A stretch of DNA of 64,000 bases from Heterobilharzia americana. Lineage: Eukaryota; Platyhelminthes; Trematoda; Strigeidida; Schistosomatidae. This document shows positions 52,801 through 58,499 of this stretch, in pieces (within the stretch, counting starts at the first letter, position 1; the number at the start of each line of letters is the position of its first letter). The translations under genes and the position numbers were made by a program. The DNA lies in contig OX104134.1 in the NCBI GenBank assembly GCA_944470555.2, positions 72,782,678-72,846,677 of the forward strand, given 5' to 3'. Under the pieces are notes generated by a model. The model saw only the letters and a list, made by a program, of their open reading frames with translations. It had not been told where the DNA came from and ran no database searches.

Positions 52801-55800
52801 CCAAGTTACCACACCTCATATTGGCATATAAAGTAACAAGACAATAAAATGGAAGATGAAAAAAGAAAAATCGGTCTAAGGAAGTAGTAGTGAAAAGTAA
52901 TAAAAGGGAGGAAGAATGAGAAGATAATGAGATTAAGTATAGCGGTTAAGATGAGGATTATGTATGTATGCATCTGCGCCGCTGACATCGATTCCGAGCC
53001 ATATCATCTAGAGTCTCCAACCACTGGTTTCTCTTCTCCCACAGACCTCATCCGACTGGTCTGCATCTCCCTACATGGCTCAAACCAACAGTCAATGATG
53101 CCGTGTTTTAGCCTAGCCGTCCTGAGCCTTTTTCCAGCTTGAACCTACGGTCAACACTATGCGACGAGGCAGCTAATGGCTAACCATACGTATTAAATAT
53201 CCCAGTCGATGAAGTTTCACAACCTCGCCAACCGACTTACTTCTCCCTAAAACTCTACTCCTGACTGGGTTACCCACATAGTGACACCACGGAATACGGC
53301 CTATACTACGAAGGCAACAATGGTCCAATACCTCAAGTTTTCTCATGTCTTCTACCTTCAGTGGCCATGTTTCACAGCCATACAGTAGATTAGAGAGGAT
53401 TACGGCACAGTACATTCGACCTTTAATAGATAATCAGATATCGCGACGAAGGTTAGCCGAGTCGCTTGTATTCGTTCAGAGATTTCGTCGGCCATTGAGT
53501 CACCAGGGCTGATCCAACTTTCTAGGTAAGTGAAGTGTTCAACAACCTCAGCCACTTCACTCTCTGTTGTTAGTTGGGGTATCGTCGAAGACCAGTTCTT
53601 GAGCAACAATTTTCACTTGGTTGACAAGAAACACATCCCAAACATTCTGAGATTGCTACTCAAGGTGTCCAGAATACTCTACATCTTGTCAGCATCTTCA
53701 TCTAATCGGACTATGTCATCTTCATATTCTAGGTTTACCAAAAATCTTCCCGCCATTAGGTTGATCCCTTTGTAGTTGGACATCGAGAGGGAGACCTTCG
53801 TGAGAACATCTATGATAAACTGAATAGGAATGGAGGAATTTTGACGGACACCATCTGACGTACACAACTTACCCGATATCTCACCATAGGCTCTAACATG
53901 CCCACAAGTGTCCGAGTAGAGAGCCTTGAATATGGTGATGTACTTACTCGGCACACCTTTCAGTGAGACATTGCCACAAGACTTCTCGATCAACGGAGTC
54001 AGGTAGAGAAATACAGCTAGTGTCGGGCGTCTGTAAGCGTGTCTATTTGGTCGATACACCCGTGGTCGGGTCTACAGCCTGCCTGTCTGGTTTTCTCAGG
54101 CTTACTGTTCCTGAGCTCCACTCAGGCGTCGAGAATTATATAACCTAGGATCTTGGACACTATGTTCGTCAGGCTGATTTCTCTGTGGTTATCACAAGAG
54201 GACTTCTCGCCTTTCTTTAAGACTGGGATAATCAGTGATTTAGACCAGTCAGAGGGGATCGTATTTGATTCTCATATACTGGCTAACACTTTCGTTAACC
54301 TGACTAAGAGCACCATACCACCATCCTTGTATACTTCAGGATTAGTCCGTCTGGTCCTACCGCACTTGAGTCCTCTATATGAGTCTCACAAACACAACAC
54401 ACTCATGGTCCGAGTTTTTAGAGTCTTGGCTTATGAAGCTTGTTGGCTAATTTGACGGAGGATGTGGAGACTCCAATTTGTAATTTAGAGCGTGGTTTAA
54501 GGAGACCAGTGATATACGATCTTGTGTAAAAATAGCTGTAAAGGTAGTTAATAACCTACATTCGAAGGTTAGCAAGCGTCAGTGATTTCCGTTTTACTGA
54601 CTGCGAACAGTTAATTTTGAAAGGGAAAGAAATGAAGAGGACATTCCTACTATGGTTGTTATTTAGGCTTGTTTAGGATACTGGCAAGAAGACGATATTA
54701 AGTGCGACCATCACCGAAAAGAATGGGACCCTCATAACCTCTCAGGACAGATGTCTAGAACGTTTGGTGGAACAATCTGAAGCACAGTTTAACTATTCTA
54801 GAGCCACCCTCCAGTGACCCAGCATCTAGTCCGAATCTGAATGGGACGTAGATGTTGTTCCTCCAACTGTAGTCGAATTTCAGAAGGTTGTTTCAACCAA
54901 ATCTGAAAGCATGTAAATCAGTGGGGACTGATGGTTTGCAGTGAGAATGTTTCTAAGGATTAAGGTGCGAAATTAGTGAGTAGAGTGACGGAGGTACTAG
55001 GTAGCGTATTGGGTTTGGAGGTAGTGCCATCAGACTGATTTACTTCATTGGTCATTCCAGTCTGTGTGAAAGGAAAAAAGTCTTATTGTGATATGACAGC
55101 TATAAGGGAATCATTCGACTAATATTGCGTCCAAGATCCTGGGGTCCGTAGTTATCTGACGCCTAACTGGGGCTCGAGAGCAATGAACTCAAAGAAACCA
55201 GGCAGGTTTGAGACCTGGATGAGAGTACATCGATCATATTTTTTACCCTCTGACAGGTTCTGGAACACAGGCATACTTACCGACCAGTGACCGCACTTGC
55301 TATATTTCTCGACCTGAAGGTAGCATTTGACTCGGTCGAATGTGTTGTTCTGGTGGTGTCTGACTGTGAAAGGAGTACCGAGTATACAACGCTAGTAAAA
55401 TCTCTGTACTCACCCAGCCGTGTATGGTCTTATGGAGAGTTGTCATGTGGACTGACGGTGACCGGTGATATTTAGCAGGATGCTTGCTGTCACTGTTCCT
55501 GTTTAATTTAGCTGTGGATGTACTAATGAACATAACCGTAGGTACGTGTAACTTCACTGGGATTGGTTTATCTACTTCCTGGAGGGTGTGTACTTACGCA
55601 GATGACGTTGTCCTGTTTGGTAAGGTCGCTAACAGAATCATGGGTGTTCAGAACATACCGAGCGGAAATTTGCATGTATTTAACGTGTATTTCGCACGTG
55701 CCAAATGTAGGATGATGGTTTAGAAATAGTTTTATACCAACCCACAGTTTAAAGAAAGGTAGTGAAATTCACTTTATGAGATATCAAATGAATTACCTAG

Positions 55801-57094
55801 TTTGAAATTACCCACTACCACGGTGGTGTCGAGGTTCTACTCTTATATTACGTTGGTTTTTTCTGTATATGTATATGCACCGAGTAGCTTAACAAGGGCA
55901 GAAGAATTTACGTGATTTTGAAACTGCCGTTCCATTGTTTTTCCTTTTCTAATATTATAATTGGCTGCATCTGCGTTTGACTCATATTCCACTTTCTATT
56001 ACAGAATAATCGGGTGTATACACTTCTCTTAAAGGTTTTTCAGTGTAATGGCGAAGTATCGAGGTAATTTCAGTCGGATGAAGACTGTATTCTTATCACT
56101 GGTATTGAAGAATGTGGTTTTCTTACTGAGATGTGCATGTCAAATAATAAATCGATGTTTATTCACTAAATTTCCACAATGTAATGCCCAAATATAGTAT
56201 TATCTTGAAATCAAGCGTCTTTGTCTCTAAGCTGAAGAGATTGAGCATTCATAAAGCGATTACCATTTCTTTATATCTATATTTTTTCTCGATTGTTTTA
56301 TTTTCAGTCATCCAGTATGCAACAAGTTGTTGTACATCCATTTCCGCACAAGTTGCCGAAAGATAAATCTTATTACCACCCTGAATTTCGTCGAAAGTTC
56401 ACTCAGTTCCCATCAAAATCTGGTCTAAGGAAATTTAGTGTGCCTGATATTCATTCTTGTTCAAAGTCACCTGGAGTTCACTTTTCAAGGCGACTGATTA
56501 AGCAGTCTGATTCTCCACTTGTGGATCAAGAAGTGGAGTCTAGTGAACATTGTTATACCACACCTCCACAGGATTACCTAGGTCAACCGTCAGTCTCTGG
56601 ATATAATTACATCAACAGCAAAACGGGATCAGATGACCATCAACGCATTACTATGTCGGGACGTGTTGCTGGTAGAGATCTTGTTCATTCCTTAATTCTG
56701 CCATCCTCAGGAACCGATATGTTAGATTCTAAATTCCGGAGTAGTGAAGGAATAAAATATTCATCAAAGGATAAAAATGACTTCCATGATTCTGAAAATA
56801 CCAAAAGAAAATGCGACTCTACTCAAAATCCTGCTTTCAATGTCTGTAAACCAACGCAGCATTTTGAACCAAATAACAATCTCAATGAATCAAGTCATTT
56901 TCCTATTTTTACTGTCAGAGATGGACAAGATGGTGAAGAAAATGATCAAATAATTAAGCACGTAAACAGAGAAAAGAGTATTCTACCTGCTCATTCATCT
57001 CAACAGTTGGGTGATAATAGTAGTCCTTGTGATTTAAATGACAACCAACCCGCTAATACACAAGGGAAAACGCGTAGACATTCTGTCCATGAAC
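13258..57094 (+). CDS. Piezo: Piezo-type mechanosensitive ion channel, middle segment (19 exons)
   Basis: Gene-level entry for the plus-strand exons listed separately below. Piezo proteins are very large homotrimeric plasma-membrane cation channels opened by membrane tension. Nineteen exons give about 1,480 codons covering blade helices, the stretch ending FNYGFYKFGLE, the LGLPPGLC turn, the SYLDYM and CWLIQLFG helices, the LRSGDYYLFE motif, and then a long acidic and Ser-rich disordered loop. Order and motifs match what I recall of vertebrate PIEZO1 and PIEZO2. GT-AG boundaries and codon phases agree at every junction but one (see the exon at 48,759). The N-terminal part, roughly the first 500-600 residues of the family, is not visible. 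The C-terminal part is on the other strand at 3,821-10,886. Paralogue assignment is not possible from the sequence alone. Confidence 0.9.
14070..14680 (+). mobile_element. RTE family A fragment, endonuclease end and linker
   Basis: Matches the other copy at 52.5-54.6 kb (shared cgctatttctg, gtatttagggaaaggata, aacctacatccgaaggt) and the 62.9 kb linker (GNTGELFAVIKNTG beside GNSRQLFRLIKETG). Stops in all frames, so it is a relic. Confidence 0.72.
14681..17118. other. Piezo intron, nothing recognised
   Basis: AT-rich; short open frames without motifs. No repeat identified apart from the RTE relic to its left. Confidence 0.6.
17119..17267 (+). CDS. Piezo: Piezo exon: WRRQMLCFWWFIVVYS segment
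   Basis: Flanked by tttcag and gtaagt. Translates to ISYSAWRRQMLCFWWFIVVY followed by LCIYTFQFNESPSFWQHKLG, matching the family's YYSLWRKLLKAFWWLVVAY and VYTFQFQDFPAYW. Enters in phase 0 and leaves in phase 2. Confidence 0.93.
17434..17580 (+). CDS. Piezo: Piezo exon: LETFESAALFERLLTPVVFL segment
   Basis: Acceptor tttcag, donor gtaact. Encodes LKAFGLETFESAALFERLLT, then a helix and LQVHYFHIPF, matching the family's LGLEQFSVSELFSSILVPG and LQLHYFHRPF. Phase 2 in and phase 2 out. Confidence 0.93.
18025..18345 (-). mobile_element. RTE family A 3'-terminal fragment
   Basis: Shares long stretches with 34.84-35.1 kb, including ccacacttcac, gtgacagcaaag-type and gagtgaatacatctgtgcca, then tcatcaagagtcct, with the 52.8-53.1 kb 3' end. 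Looks like a 5'-truncated minus-strand copy. Confidence 0.65.
18947..19044 (+). CDS. Piezo: Piezo exon: short Ser-rich linker
   Basis: Acceptor atttcag, donor gtaagt. Encodes a polar linker with SRSGLSDDQNSVMSVSPSS. The family has an unconserved charged linker at this place, so the call rests on splice sites and matching phases on both sides (phase 2 in, phase 1 out). Confidence 0.8.
19465..19575 (-). mobile_element. Sm-alpha-like SINE fragment with intact hammerhead core
   Basis: Minus strand contains ctgaggagtcccacactagg then acgaaacagctgtccagtgc, the same as the copy at 46.3 kb. Only about 110 bases of the 3' part remain. Confidence 0.72.
20515..21075 (-). mobile_element. RTE family A 3'-terminal fragment
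   Basis: Contains ttactgcgtaacagtccaag, also seen near 52,790, and a diverged version of the 53.0-53.25 kb 3' coding end (tcagatcaacagtcaggg, catatcccagtcatttaag). Antisense 5'-truncated copy. Confidence 0.68.
21652..21697. repeat. (AAT)n microsatellite, 3' tail of the RTE copy
   Basis: About 15 perfect AAT units. It lies exactly where the 3' end of the minus-strand RTE family B copy ends, so it is probably the element's own tail. A second AAT-rich stretch lies at the other end (25,022-25,085). Confidence 0.95.
21700..25025 (-). mobile_element. RTE-type retrotransposon family B (SR2-like), degenerate, antisense in Piezo intron
   Basis: On the minus strand, from about 25,025 (leader with the repeated ctagttactagccggtcc motif) to an (AAT)n tail at 21,652-21,697, as RTE elements end in short tandem repeats. 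Fragments in order: KVKVGTWNVRTVFEPTKAAQ and LGICESRW (endonuclease), EVAGQDGIPPEALRTD (reverse transcriptase), EEAAKIGLQVNIEKTEVMKI, SVLLYGSETWRVTKDISNKL and ELWERTNQEPITQR. Many frameshifts and stops. Resembles what I recall of schistosome SR2. It is a dead copy of nearly full length. Confidence 0.88.
25022..25085. repeat. Imperfect (AAT)n stretch at the 5' end of RTE family B
   Basis: Interrupted AAT units (aataataatagtaataataataacgg). May be a target-site copy or the microsatellite into which the element inserted. Confidence 0.8.
25086..26116. other. Piezo intron, nothing recognised
   Basis: Open frames here (for example GIYFYGFIWSSLVGLRLL, 25,197-25,250) are hydrophobic but have no fitting splice phase. 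Confidence 0.5.
26117..26268 (+). CDS. Piezo: Piezo exon: HWRFLEIHWIKIVGL-type segment
   Basis: Acceptor gtttag, donor gtaagt. Encodes FIEDVNSAFQIVVSKLYCW, then WRFLEIHWIKIVGLVIILT and TNE. The pattern matches the family's FLRRLLELHVFKLVALYTVW and ALKE, joined to VSVMN in the next exon. Phase 1 in, phase 0 out. The preceding intron (19,045-26,116) is about 7 kb and carries two retrotransposon insertions. Confidence 0.88.
28086..28262 (+). CDS. Piezo: Piezo exon: VSAANIISLIF...CKMTFQL
   Basis: Acceptor aaatag, donor gtaggc, exactly 59 codons in phase 0. Encodes VSAANIISLIFLVICFPFPY and VQILCKMTFQLNAVN with SSSC. The family has VSVMNLLLVVLWAFALPYP, IIVCKMLYQLKVVN and SSNC here, so the match is strong. 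Confidence 0.93.
29167..29244 (+). CDS. Piezo: Piezo exon: WIGLKKVENFGQYI
   Basis: Twenty-six codons between tgtaag and gtgagt. Contains DLTAWIGLKKVENFGQYIM, equivalent to the family's NWFGVRKGFPNLGYIQNHL. The acceptor has a modest pyrimidine tract, so the start could move by a few codons. Phase 0 on both sides fits the neighbours. Confidence 0.85.
29920..30350 (+). mobile_element. RTE family A 5' leader fragment
   Basis: Matches the leader at 61,205-61,680 (ccctcgaggt, agaaaggt, taaattactacgctacgat, ggtagaaaaggttg and cttccacggtgtg). It stops at the start of the large inverted-repeat element, so that element may have inserted into it. Confidence 0.75.
30352..31212 (+). repeat. Large inverted repeat, left copy
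   Basis: Homologous to the reverse complement of 40,972-42,047. The stretch 30,808-31,113 is almost base-for-base the reverse complement of 41,277-41,582, including a (TGTAC)n run at 30,893-30,921. Outside this core both copies carry indels. No long open frame. Confidence 0.85.
30893..30921. repeat. (TGTAC)n minisatellite
   Basis: Five units. The mirror copy near 41,471-41,493 has four, consistent with slippage after duplication. Confidence 0.9.
31213..33592. other. Piezo intron, microsatellite only
   Basis: Contains the (TA)n tract at 31.8 kb; a B-box-like attcgaaccctg lies near 31,555, with no convincing SINE around it. Confidence 0.55.
31803..31849. repeat. (TA)n microsatellite
   Basis: About 23 uninterrupted TA units in the Piezo intron before exon 33,593. 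Confidence 0.97.
33593..33793 (+). CDS. Piezo: Piezo exon: KFAFNYGFYKFGLE
   Basis: Sixty-seven codons between cttctag and gtaaat. Carries WHAITYRQRQFY and VVKFAFNYGFYKFGLE, the best-conserved block of this region (family: CLKYFINFFFYKFGLE). It is the first of four exons bracketed by the large inverted repeat at 30.4/42.0 kb. Confidence 0.95.
34835..35335 (-). mobile_element. RTE family A 3'-terminal fragment
   Basis: Homologous to 18.03-18.33 kb and to the 3' coding end at 53.0-53.25 kb (gtctgcatctccacatac, catgtccaagccatttcag, gttgcgtcgcttttcatttt). 5'-truncated and antisense, between two Piezo exons. Confidence 0.7.
35514..35715 (+). CDS. Piezo: Piezo exon: RRLCARLWVSYMV...CLGLPPGLC
   Basis: Acceptor acacag, donor gtaagt. 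Starts LCHCVTVVTACSRVDAFSVL and continues SPRRLCARLWVSYMVIL to QYGCCLGLPPGLCV. Family counterpart: ICFLMAVNVIGQRMNF, RRHRQAIARLWPNY and QYLLCLGMPPALCI. Phase 0 in, phase 1 out. Confidence 0.95.
36875..37075 (+). mobile_element. Sm-alpha-like SINE, diverged
   Basis: Has ggcccagtggcttagtagag (A-box-like), a diverged middle and ttttccagtgctctccgatt then cttcaactgatgtcatttt. The ends are inverted: attgacatcagttgaa at left. No hammerhead core survives. Confidence 0.6.
37658..37756 (+). CDS. Piezo: Piezo exon: YPWYTESVEVNNLLQWLYLP
   Basis: Acceptor tttcag, donor gtatac. Encodes YPWYTESVEVNNLLQWLYLP, equivalent to the family's DYPWRW...NSALIKWLYLPDF. Phase 1 in and out, fitting both neighbours. Confidence 0.95.
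38096..38440 (-). mobile_element. Sm-alpha-like SINE
   Basis: Minus-strand copy: gattgaaatcagttggagaa at its end, a tRNA-like stretch (cagtgacttggcttaatgat) and the same tail as the 6.5 kb copy (gatacagcatgaccatcatc). Confidence 0.65.
39606..39762 (+). CDS. Piezo: Piezo exon: ADFFQFVVVALQFRIFKIE
   Basis: Acceptor tctag, donor gtgcgt chosen because only that GT gives phase 2, as the next exon requires. Encodes ADFFQFVVVALQFRIFKIEQ and an acidic tail ending VSTKE. Family: SDFLLLLCASQQWQVFSAE. It is the last of the four exons inside the inverted-repeat pair. Confidence 0.92.
40972..42047 (-). repeat. Large inverted repeat, right copy
   Basis: Mirror of the left copy in the intron between exons 39,606 and 42,121. 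It carries an extra insertion of about 200 bases with a foldback at 41,050-41,191 absent from the left copy. Confidence 0.85.
41050..41191. mobile_element. MITE-like foldback element
   Basis: Arms of about 50-60 bases: left starts atcgtataaggtgtatttta, right arm reversed starts atcgtataagatgtatttta, and both include gtagtatattagaa. About 140 bases in all. It is inside a repeat whose other copy lacks it, so it is a discrete insertion. No transposase and no clear target duplication. Confidence 0.65.
42121..42306 (+). CDS. Piezo: Piezo exon: SYLDYMRHLIFYW...FCLGYM
   Basis: Acceptor ttacag, donor gtaagt. Encodes SYLDYMRHLIFYWSYWVSLA and ITLFCLGYMILSFIYLWMG. Family: SYLDMLKVAVFRYLFW and ISIFGLGYLLACFYLLLFG. 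Phase 2 in and out. Confidence 0.95.
42915..42995. repeat. Dispersed repeat, partial copy
   Basis: Shares tactggataacgttt and aatttattgtccatat with the 8.45-8.5 kb repeat. Short and diverged. Confidence 0.5.
43599..43765 (+). CDS. Piezo: Piezo exon: CWLIQLFGVQC helix
   Basis: Acceptor ttttag, donor gtaagt. Encodes SWNVIIGYNFCVILAKCSLQ and DRCWLIQLFGVQCM. Family: WDCLILYNVTVIISKNMLSL and GFCWVIQLFSLVC. Phase 2 in, phase 1 out. Confidence 0.94.
44617..44770 (+). CDS. Piezo: Piezo exon: HWDVICFIFILFQRKVF
   Basis: Acceptor ttctag, donor gtgagt. Encodes GLHWDVICFIFILFQRKVF and SHVFLDLQVQSQFASR. Family: IIWDSVCFFFLLLQRRVF and LHVRADLQATALLASR. Phase 1 in, phase 2 out. Confidence 0.95.
44916..45076 (+). 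CDS. Piezo: Piezo exon: coiled-coil beam-like segment
   Basis: Acceptor tcgcag, donor gtaagt. Begins RGAYLINRKLMLAIHEQAME and runs into KVQQKINRIQQRQEAFG, a charged helix like the family's IEEKSLAQLKRQMERIRAKQEKHRQG. In solved Piezo structures this corresponds to the long intracellular beam. Phase 2 in, phase 1 out. Confidence 0.93.
46096..46464 (+). mobile_element. Sm-alpha-like SINE with 65-base inverted arms
   Basis: Best copy in the window. It has a Pol III A box (tggctcaatgg, 46,285-46,295), a perfect B box (ggttcgatcc, 46,328-46,337), and a hammerhead core (46,366-46,392). Arms 46,096-46,161 and 46,400-46,464 are inverted copies differing by one base. The element is in the intron just before the LRSGDYY exon. 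Confidence 0.85.
46366..46392 (+). ncRNA. Hammerhead ribozyme core remnant
   Basis: CTGAGGA, a stem GTCC/GGAC closed by CATACTA, then GAAAC: all invariant catalytic-core bases (CUGANGA and GAAA) are present. Sm-alpha SINEs are known to encode self-cleaving hammerheads. Here I cannot find a well-paired stem III and cleavage site on the 5' side (a gtc at 46,349-46,351 is the only candidate), so activity is doubtful. Confidence 0.5.
46548..46917 (+). CDS. Piezo: Piezo exon: LRSGDYYLFE plus acidic loop
   Basis: Acceptor gttatag, donor gtaagt. Starts LRSGDYYLFEGDPEEDDDF, matching the family's MVRSGDYYLFETDSEEEE, then a Ser/Pro/Asp-rich loop (DHSDKDDASPPPS) typical of the disordered cytoplasmic loop. 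Phase 1 in, phase 2 out. A SINE lies in the intron just upstream. Confidence 0.95.
47827..48255 (-). mobile_element. Probable tRNA-derived SINE
   Basis: Minus strand begins with a tRNA-like head: ggagcccagtggtaacgtcg, then gcgagttcgaacctcagagg (B box gagttcgaacctc). About 300 bases of non-coding body follow. Different from the Sm-alpha copies. Boundaries are approximate. Confidence 0.55.
48759..49268 (+). CDS. Piezo: Piezo exon: disordered loop, with one-base frame break
   Basis: Acceptor ttttcag. Frame 1 reads RNERRRGRPSSQGRSALESE, then PALGHRRMRSHPEFLRRHF up to the AAAA run at 48,940-48,943, after which it becomes implausible and stops. A second frame then reads polar sequence with SALRSTQTSPSPFNEQ and RHRPHETHRRLFSASEA to a gttcgt donor at 49,269. 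The exon is 510 bases and leaves phase 2, whereas the next exon needs phase 0. One missing base in the A run repairs both problems. No nearby GT-AG pair gives the right phase. I read it as an assembly error or an allele with a deletion. The donor is not a strong one. Confidence 0.8.
50577..51086 (+). CDS. Piezo: Piezo exon: acidic disordered loop
   Basis: Acceptor ttccag, donor gtaagc, exactly 170 codons in phase 0. Encodes LGPSTAHGITQSQSSSYANK, an acidic block (DSDEEDDANPPSTPN), then LNRAMELGALSAVKQYRRSL. No clear family motif beyond composition. Assignment rests on splice sites, phase and position between two Piezo exons. Confidence 0.82.
52040..52127. repeat. Perfect 30-base palindrome arms
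   Basis: Arms 52,040-52,069 and 52,098-52,127 are exact inverted copies (start attccatttttattgattt) with a 28-base loop. The left arm and loop are also found at 8,397-8,465 and, reversed, at 9,278-9,345. Confidence 0.9.
52140..52750 (+). mobile_element. RTE family A copy, left half (endonuclease), interrupted
   Basis: Reads DDAKDEFHEKLLSLLQKARR in pieces, MIGDFKAQVGKLSQLERHLG, then STNFKHKKKHCLT. Same order as 62.2-62.5 kb. Interrupted near 52,750 by a minus-strand copy; the right half resumes near 54,500. Confidence 0.78.
52760..54490 (-). mobile_element. RTE family A copy inserted within another copy
   Basis: On the minus strand: gatcgtatttgattctcatat, LKGVPSKYITIFKALYSDTC, SDGVRQNSSIPIQFIID, NLEYEDDIVRLDEDADKM (catalytic YADD changed to YEDD), LLYGCETWPLKVEDMRKLEV and LHRLGYLIRMV. 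It ends near 52,785 with the 3' end also seen at 20.5 kb. Frameshifted and dead. Confidence 0.8.
54500..55730 (+). mobile_element. RTE family A copy, right half (reverse transcriptase), degenerate
   Basis: Resumes with aacctacattcgaaggt, then reads fragments of the reverse transcriptase: VAIFLDLKVAFDSVECVV-like AIFLDLKVAFDSVECVV, SLFLFNLAVDVLMNITVGT and CTYADDVVLFGKVANRIMG. The YADD motif survives, but frameshifts and stops are many. Confidence 0.75.
56308..57094 (+). CDS. Piezo: Piezo exon: large Ser/Asp-rich loop
   Basis: Acceptor ttttcag, donor gtaggt, 787 bases. Encodes SSMQQVVVHPFPHKLPK, many Ser, Asn and charged residues, and ends KTRRHSVHE. It corresponds in position to the longest unconserved cytoplasmic loop of Piezo, which here is unusually long over the last four exons. 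It leaves in phase 1. The following conserved exons of the family (LNHMV and FQFGFFPW helices) are not found before the gap. Confidence 0.82.
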
Positions 57095-57669
57095 GTAGGT
57101 GCTTTTACTCACTTGTCTTTTCTTTTAGTAGTTGTGTGCGACACTGTATGATCTCATCATATTAATCCGAACATGAAGTTATTTATTAGTAGTTCGTATC
57201 CGAATCTAGAGCACACTTTGTATGTTATACGAGTTACTGCTATATTACTAAGGAGTAAATCTGTCATAAATGGTAGTTTTGTTCATAAACCTTTAGTGAA
57301 GTGTATGAGTTGTTAACACTAAGTAGCTAAATAAACTGGCCAAGATTAATTAATATCTTGTGGTTTGTTTTCAAACGATTTTTTGGATGTTTTTTTCTGC
57401 GAATTGCTCATAAGTCTGCGCTTTTGTTGCAGAACAGTTAGCTGACTTCAAAAAATCAAACTTCAGAAGAACAACGTTTACCTAATCATAAATTAAGTAC
57501 GGTTAGGTGTCTGGTTTTTTGCATACCTCCATTGATTCCCCTATAAATTTTATGCTTCTCGAGTTCAAATGTTGTTTATTCATTAAACCAACTTTGTCTA
57601 GCTAACAATCATTGCCAATCAGCCTCAGGGCTACCTTTCTAGAGCTTGCCATTATTAAATTTTGTACAG

Positions 57670-57781
57670 GCTTTACTCCCACAATCTTTCCAGCATTTAC
57701 TCAGTCAGTTAGATCAACATAACGTTCTAGTCATTCTAGTAAGAGATTTAGAAATCTTATTTCGTCTGGTTCTTTTATTCC
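57670..57781 (+). CDS. Possible exon running into the gap
   Basis: After a tttgtacag acceptor, one frame reads ALLPQSFQHLLSQLDQHNVL and stays open and hydrophobic until the N run. The entry phase would have to be 0, while the last Piezo exon leaves in phase 1, so an unseen exon would be needed between them. It could be Piezo, an upstream exon of the sirtuin, or chance. Confidence 0.25.
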
Positions 57782-58281
57782 NNNNNNNNNNNNNNNNNNN
57801 NNNNNNNNNNNNNNNNNNNNNNNNNNNNNNNNNNNNNNNNNNNNNNNNNNNNNNNNNNNNNNNNNNNNNNNNNNNNNNNNNNNNNNNNNNNNNNNNNNNN
57901 NNNNNNNNNNNNNNNNNNNNNNNNNNNNNNNNNNNNNNNNNNNNNNNNNNNNNNNNNNNNNNNNNNNNNNNNNNNNNNNNNNNNNNNNNNNNNNNNNNNN
58001 NNNNNNNNNNNNNNNNNNNNNNNNNNNNNNNNNNNNNNNNNNNNNNNNNNNNNNNNNNNNNNNNNNNNNNNNNNNNNNNNNNNNNNNNNNNNNNNNNNNN
58101 NNNNNNNNNNNNNNNNNNNNNNNNNNNNNNNNNNNNNNNNNNNNNNNNNNNNNNNNNNNNNNNNNNNNNNNNNNNNNNNNNNNNNNNNNNNNNNNNNNNN
58201 NNNNNNNNNNNNNNNNNNNNNNNNNNNNNNNNNNNNNNNNNNNNNNNNNNNNNNNNNNNNNNNNNNNNNNNNNNNNNNNNN
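57782..58281. other. Assembly gap, exactly 500 N
   Basis: A second fixed-size gap. It separates the end of the Piezo plus-strand exons from the sirtuin exons. Confidence 0.99.
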
Positions 58282-58392
58282 CTTCGTATTTAAGTTTTGA
58301 TACTGATGATTTACATGCAAGGGACTTTTTGAATTTAACAGCTGGTTAACACGCTTAAATTAACATTGCACTTACTATTTATTCGTATTCAG

Positions 58393-58499
58393 CTGCTGGA
58401 ATACCTGATTTCCGAAGTTCATCTTCCGGTATATATGACAATTTGGAGGAGTTTAATTTGCCAAATCCAATGGCAGTATTTTCTATTGACTATTTCCGA
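58393..58499 (+). CDS. SIRT2: Sirtuin exon: AGIPDFRS
   Basis: Acceptor tattcag, donor gtatgt. Two entry bases, then [20 protein letters not shown] and [22 protein letters not shown] is the hallmark NAD-binding motif of sirtuins. Confidence 0.93.

Noticed and set aside
57646..58293. Open frame across the second gap
   Set aside because: Mostly N; only the left 45 codons are real sequence and are listed as a low-confidence exon.
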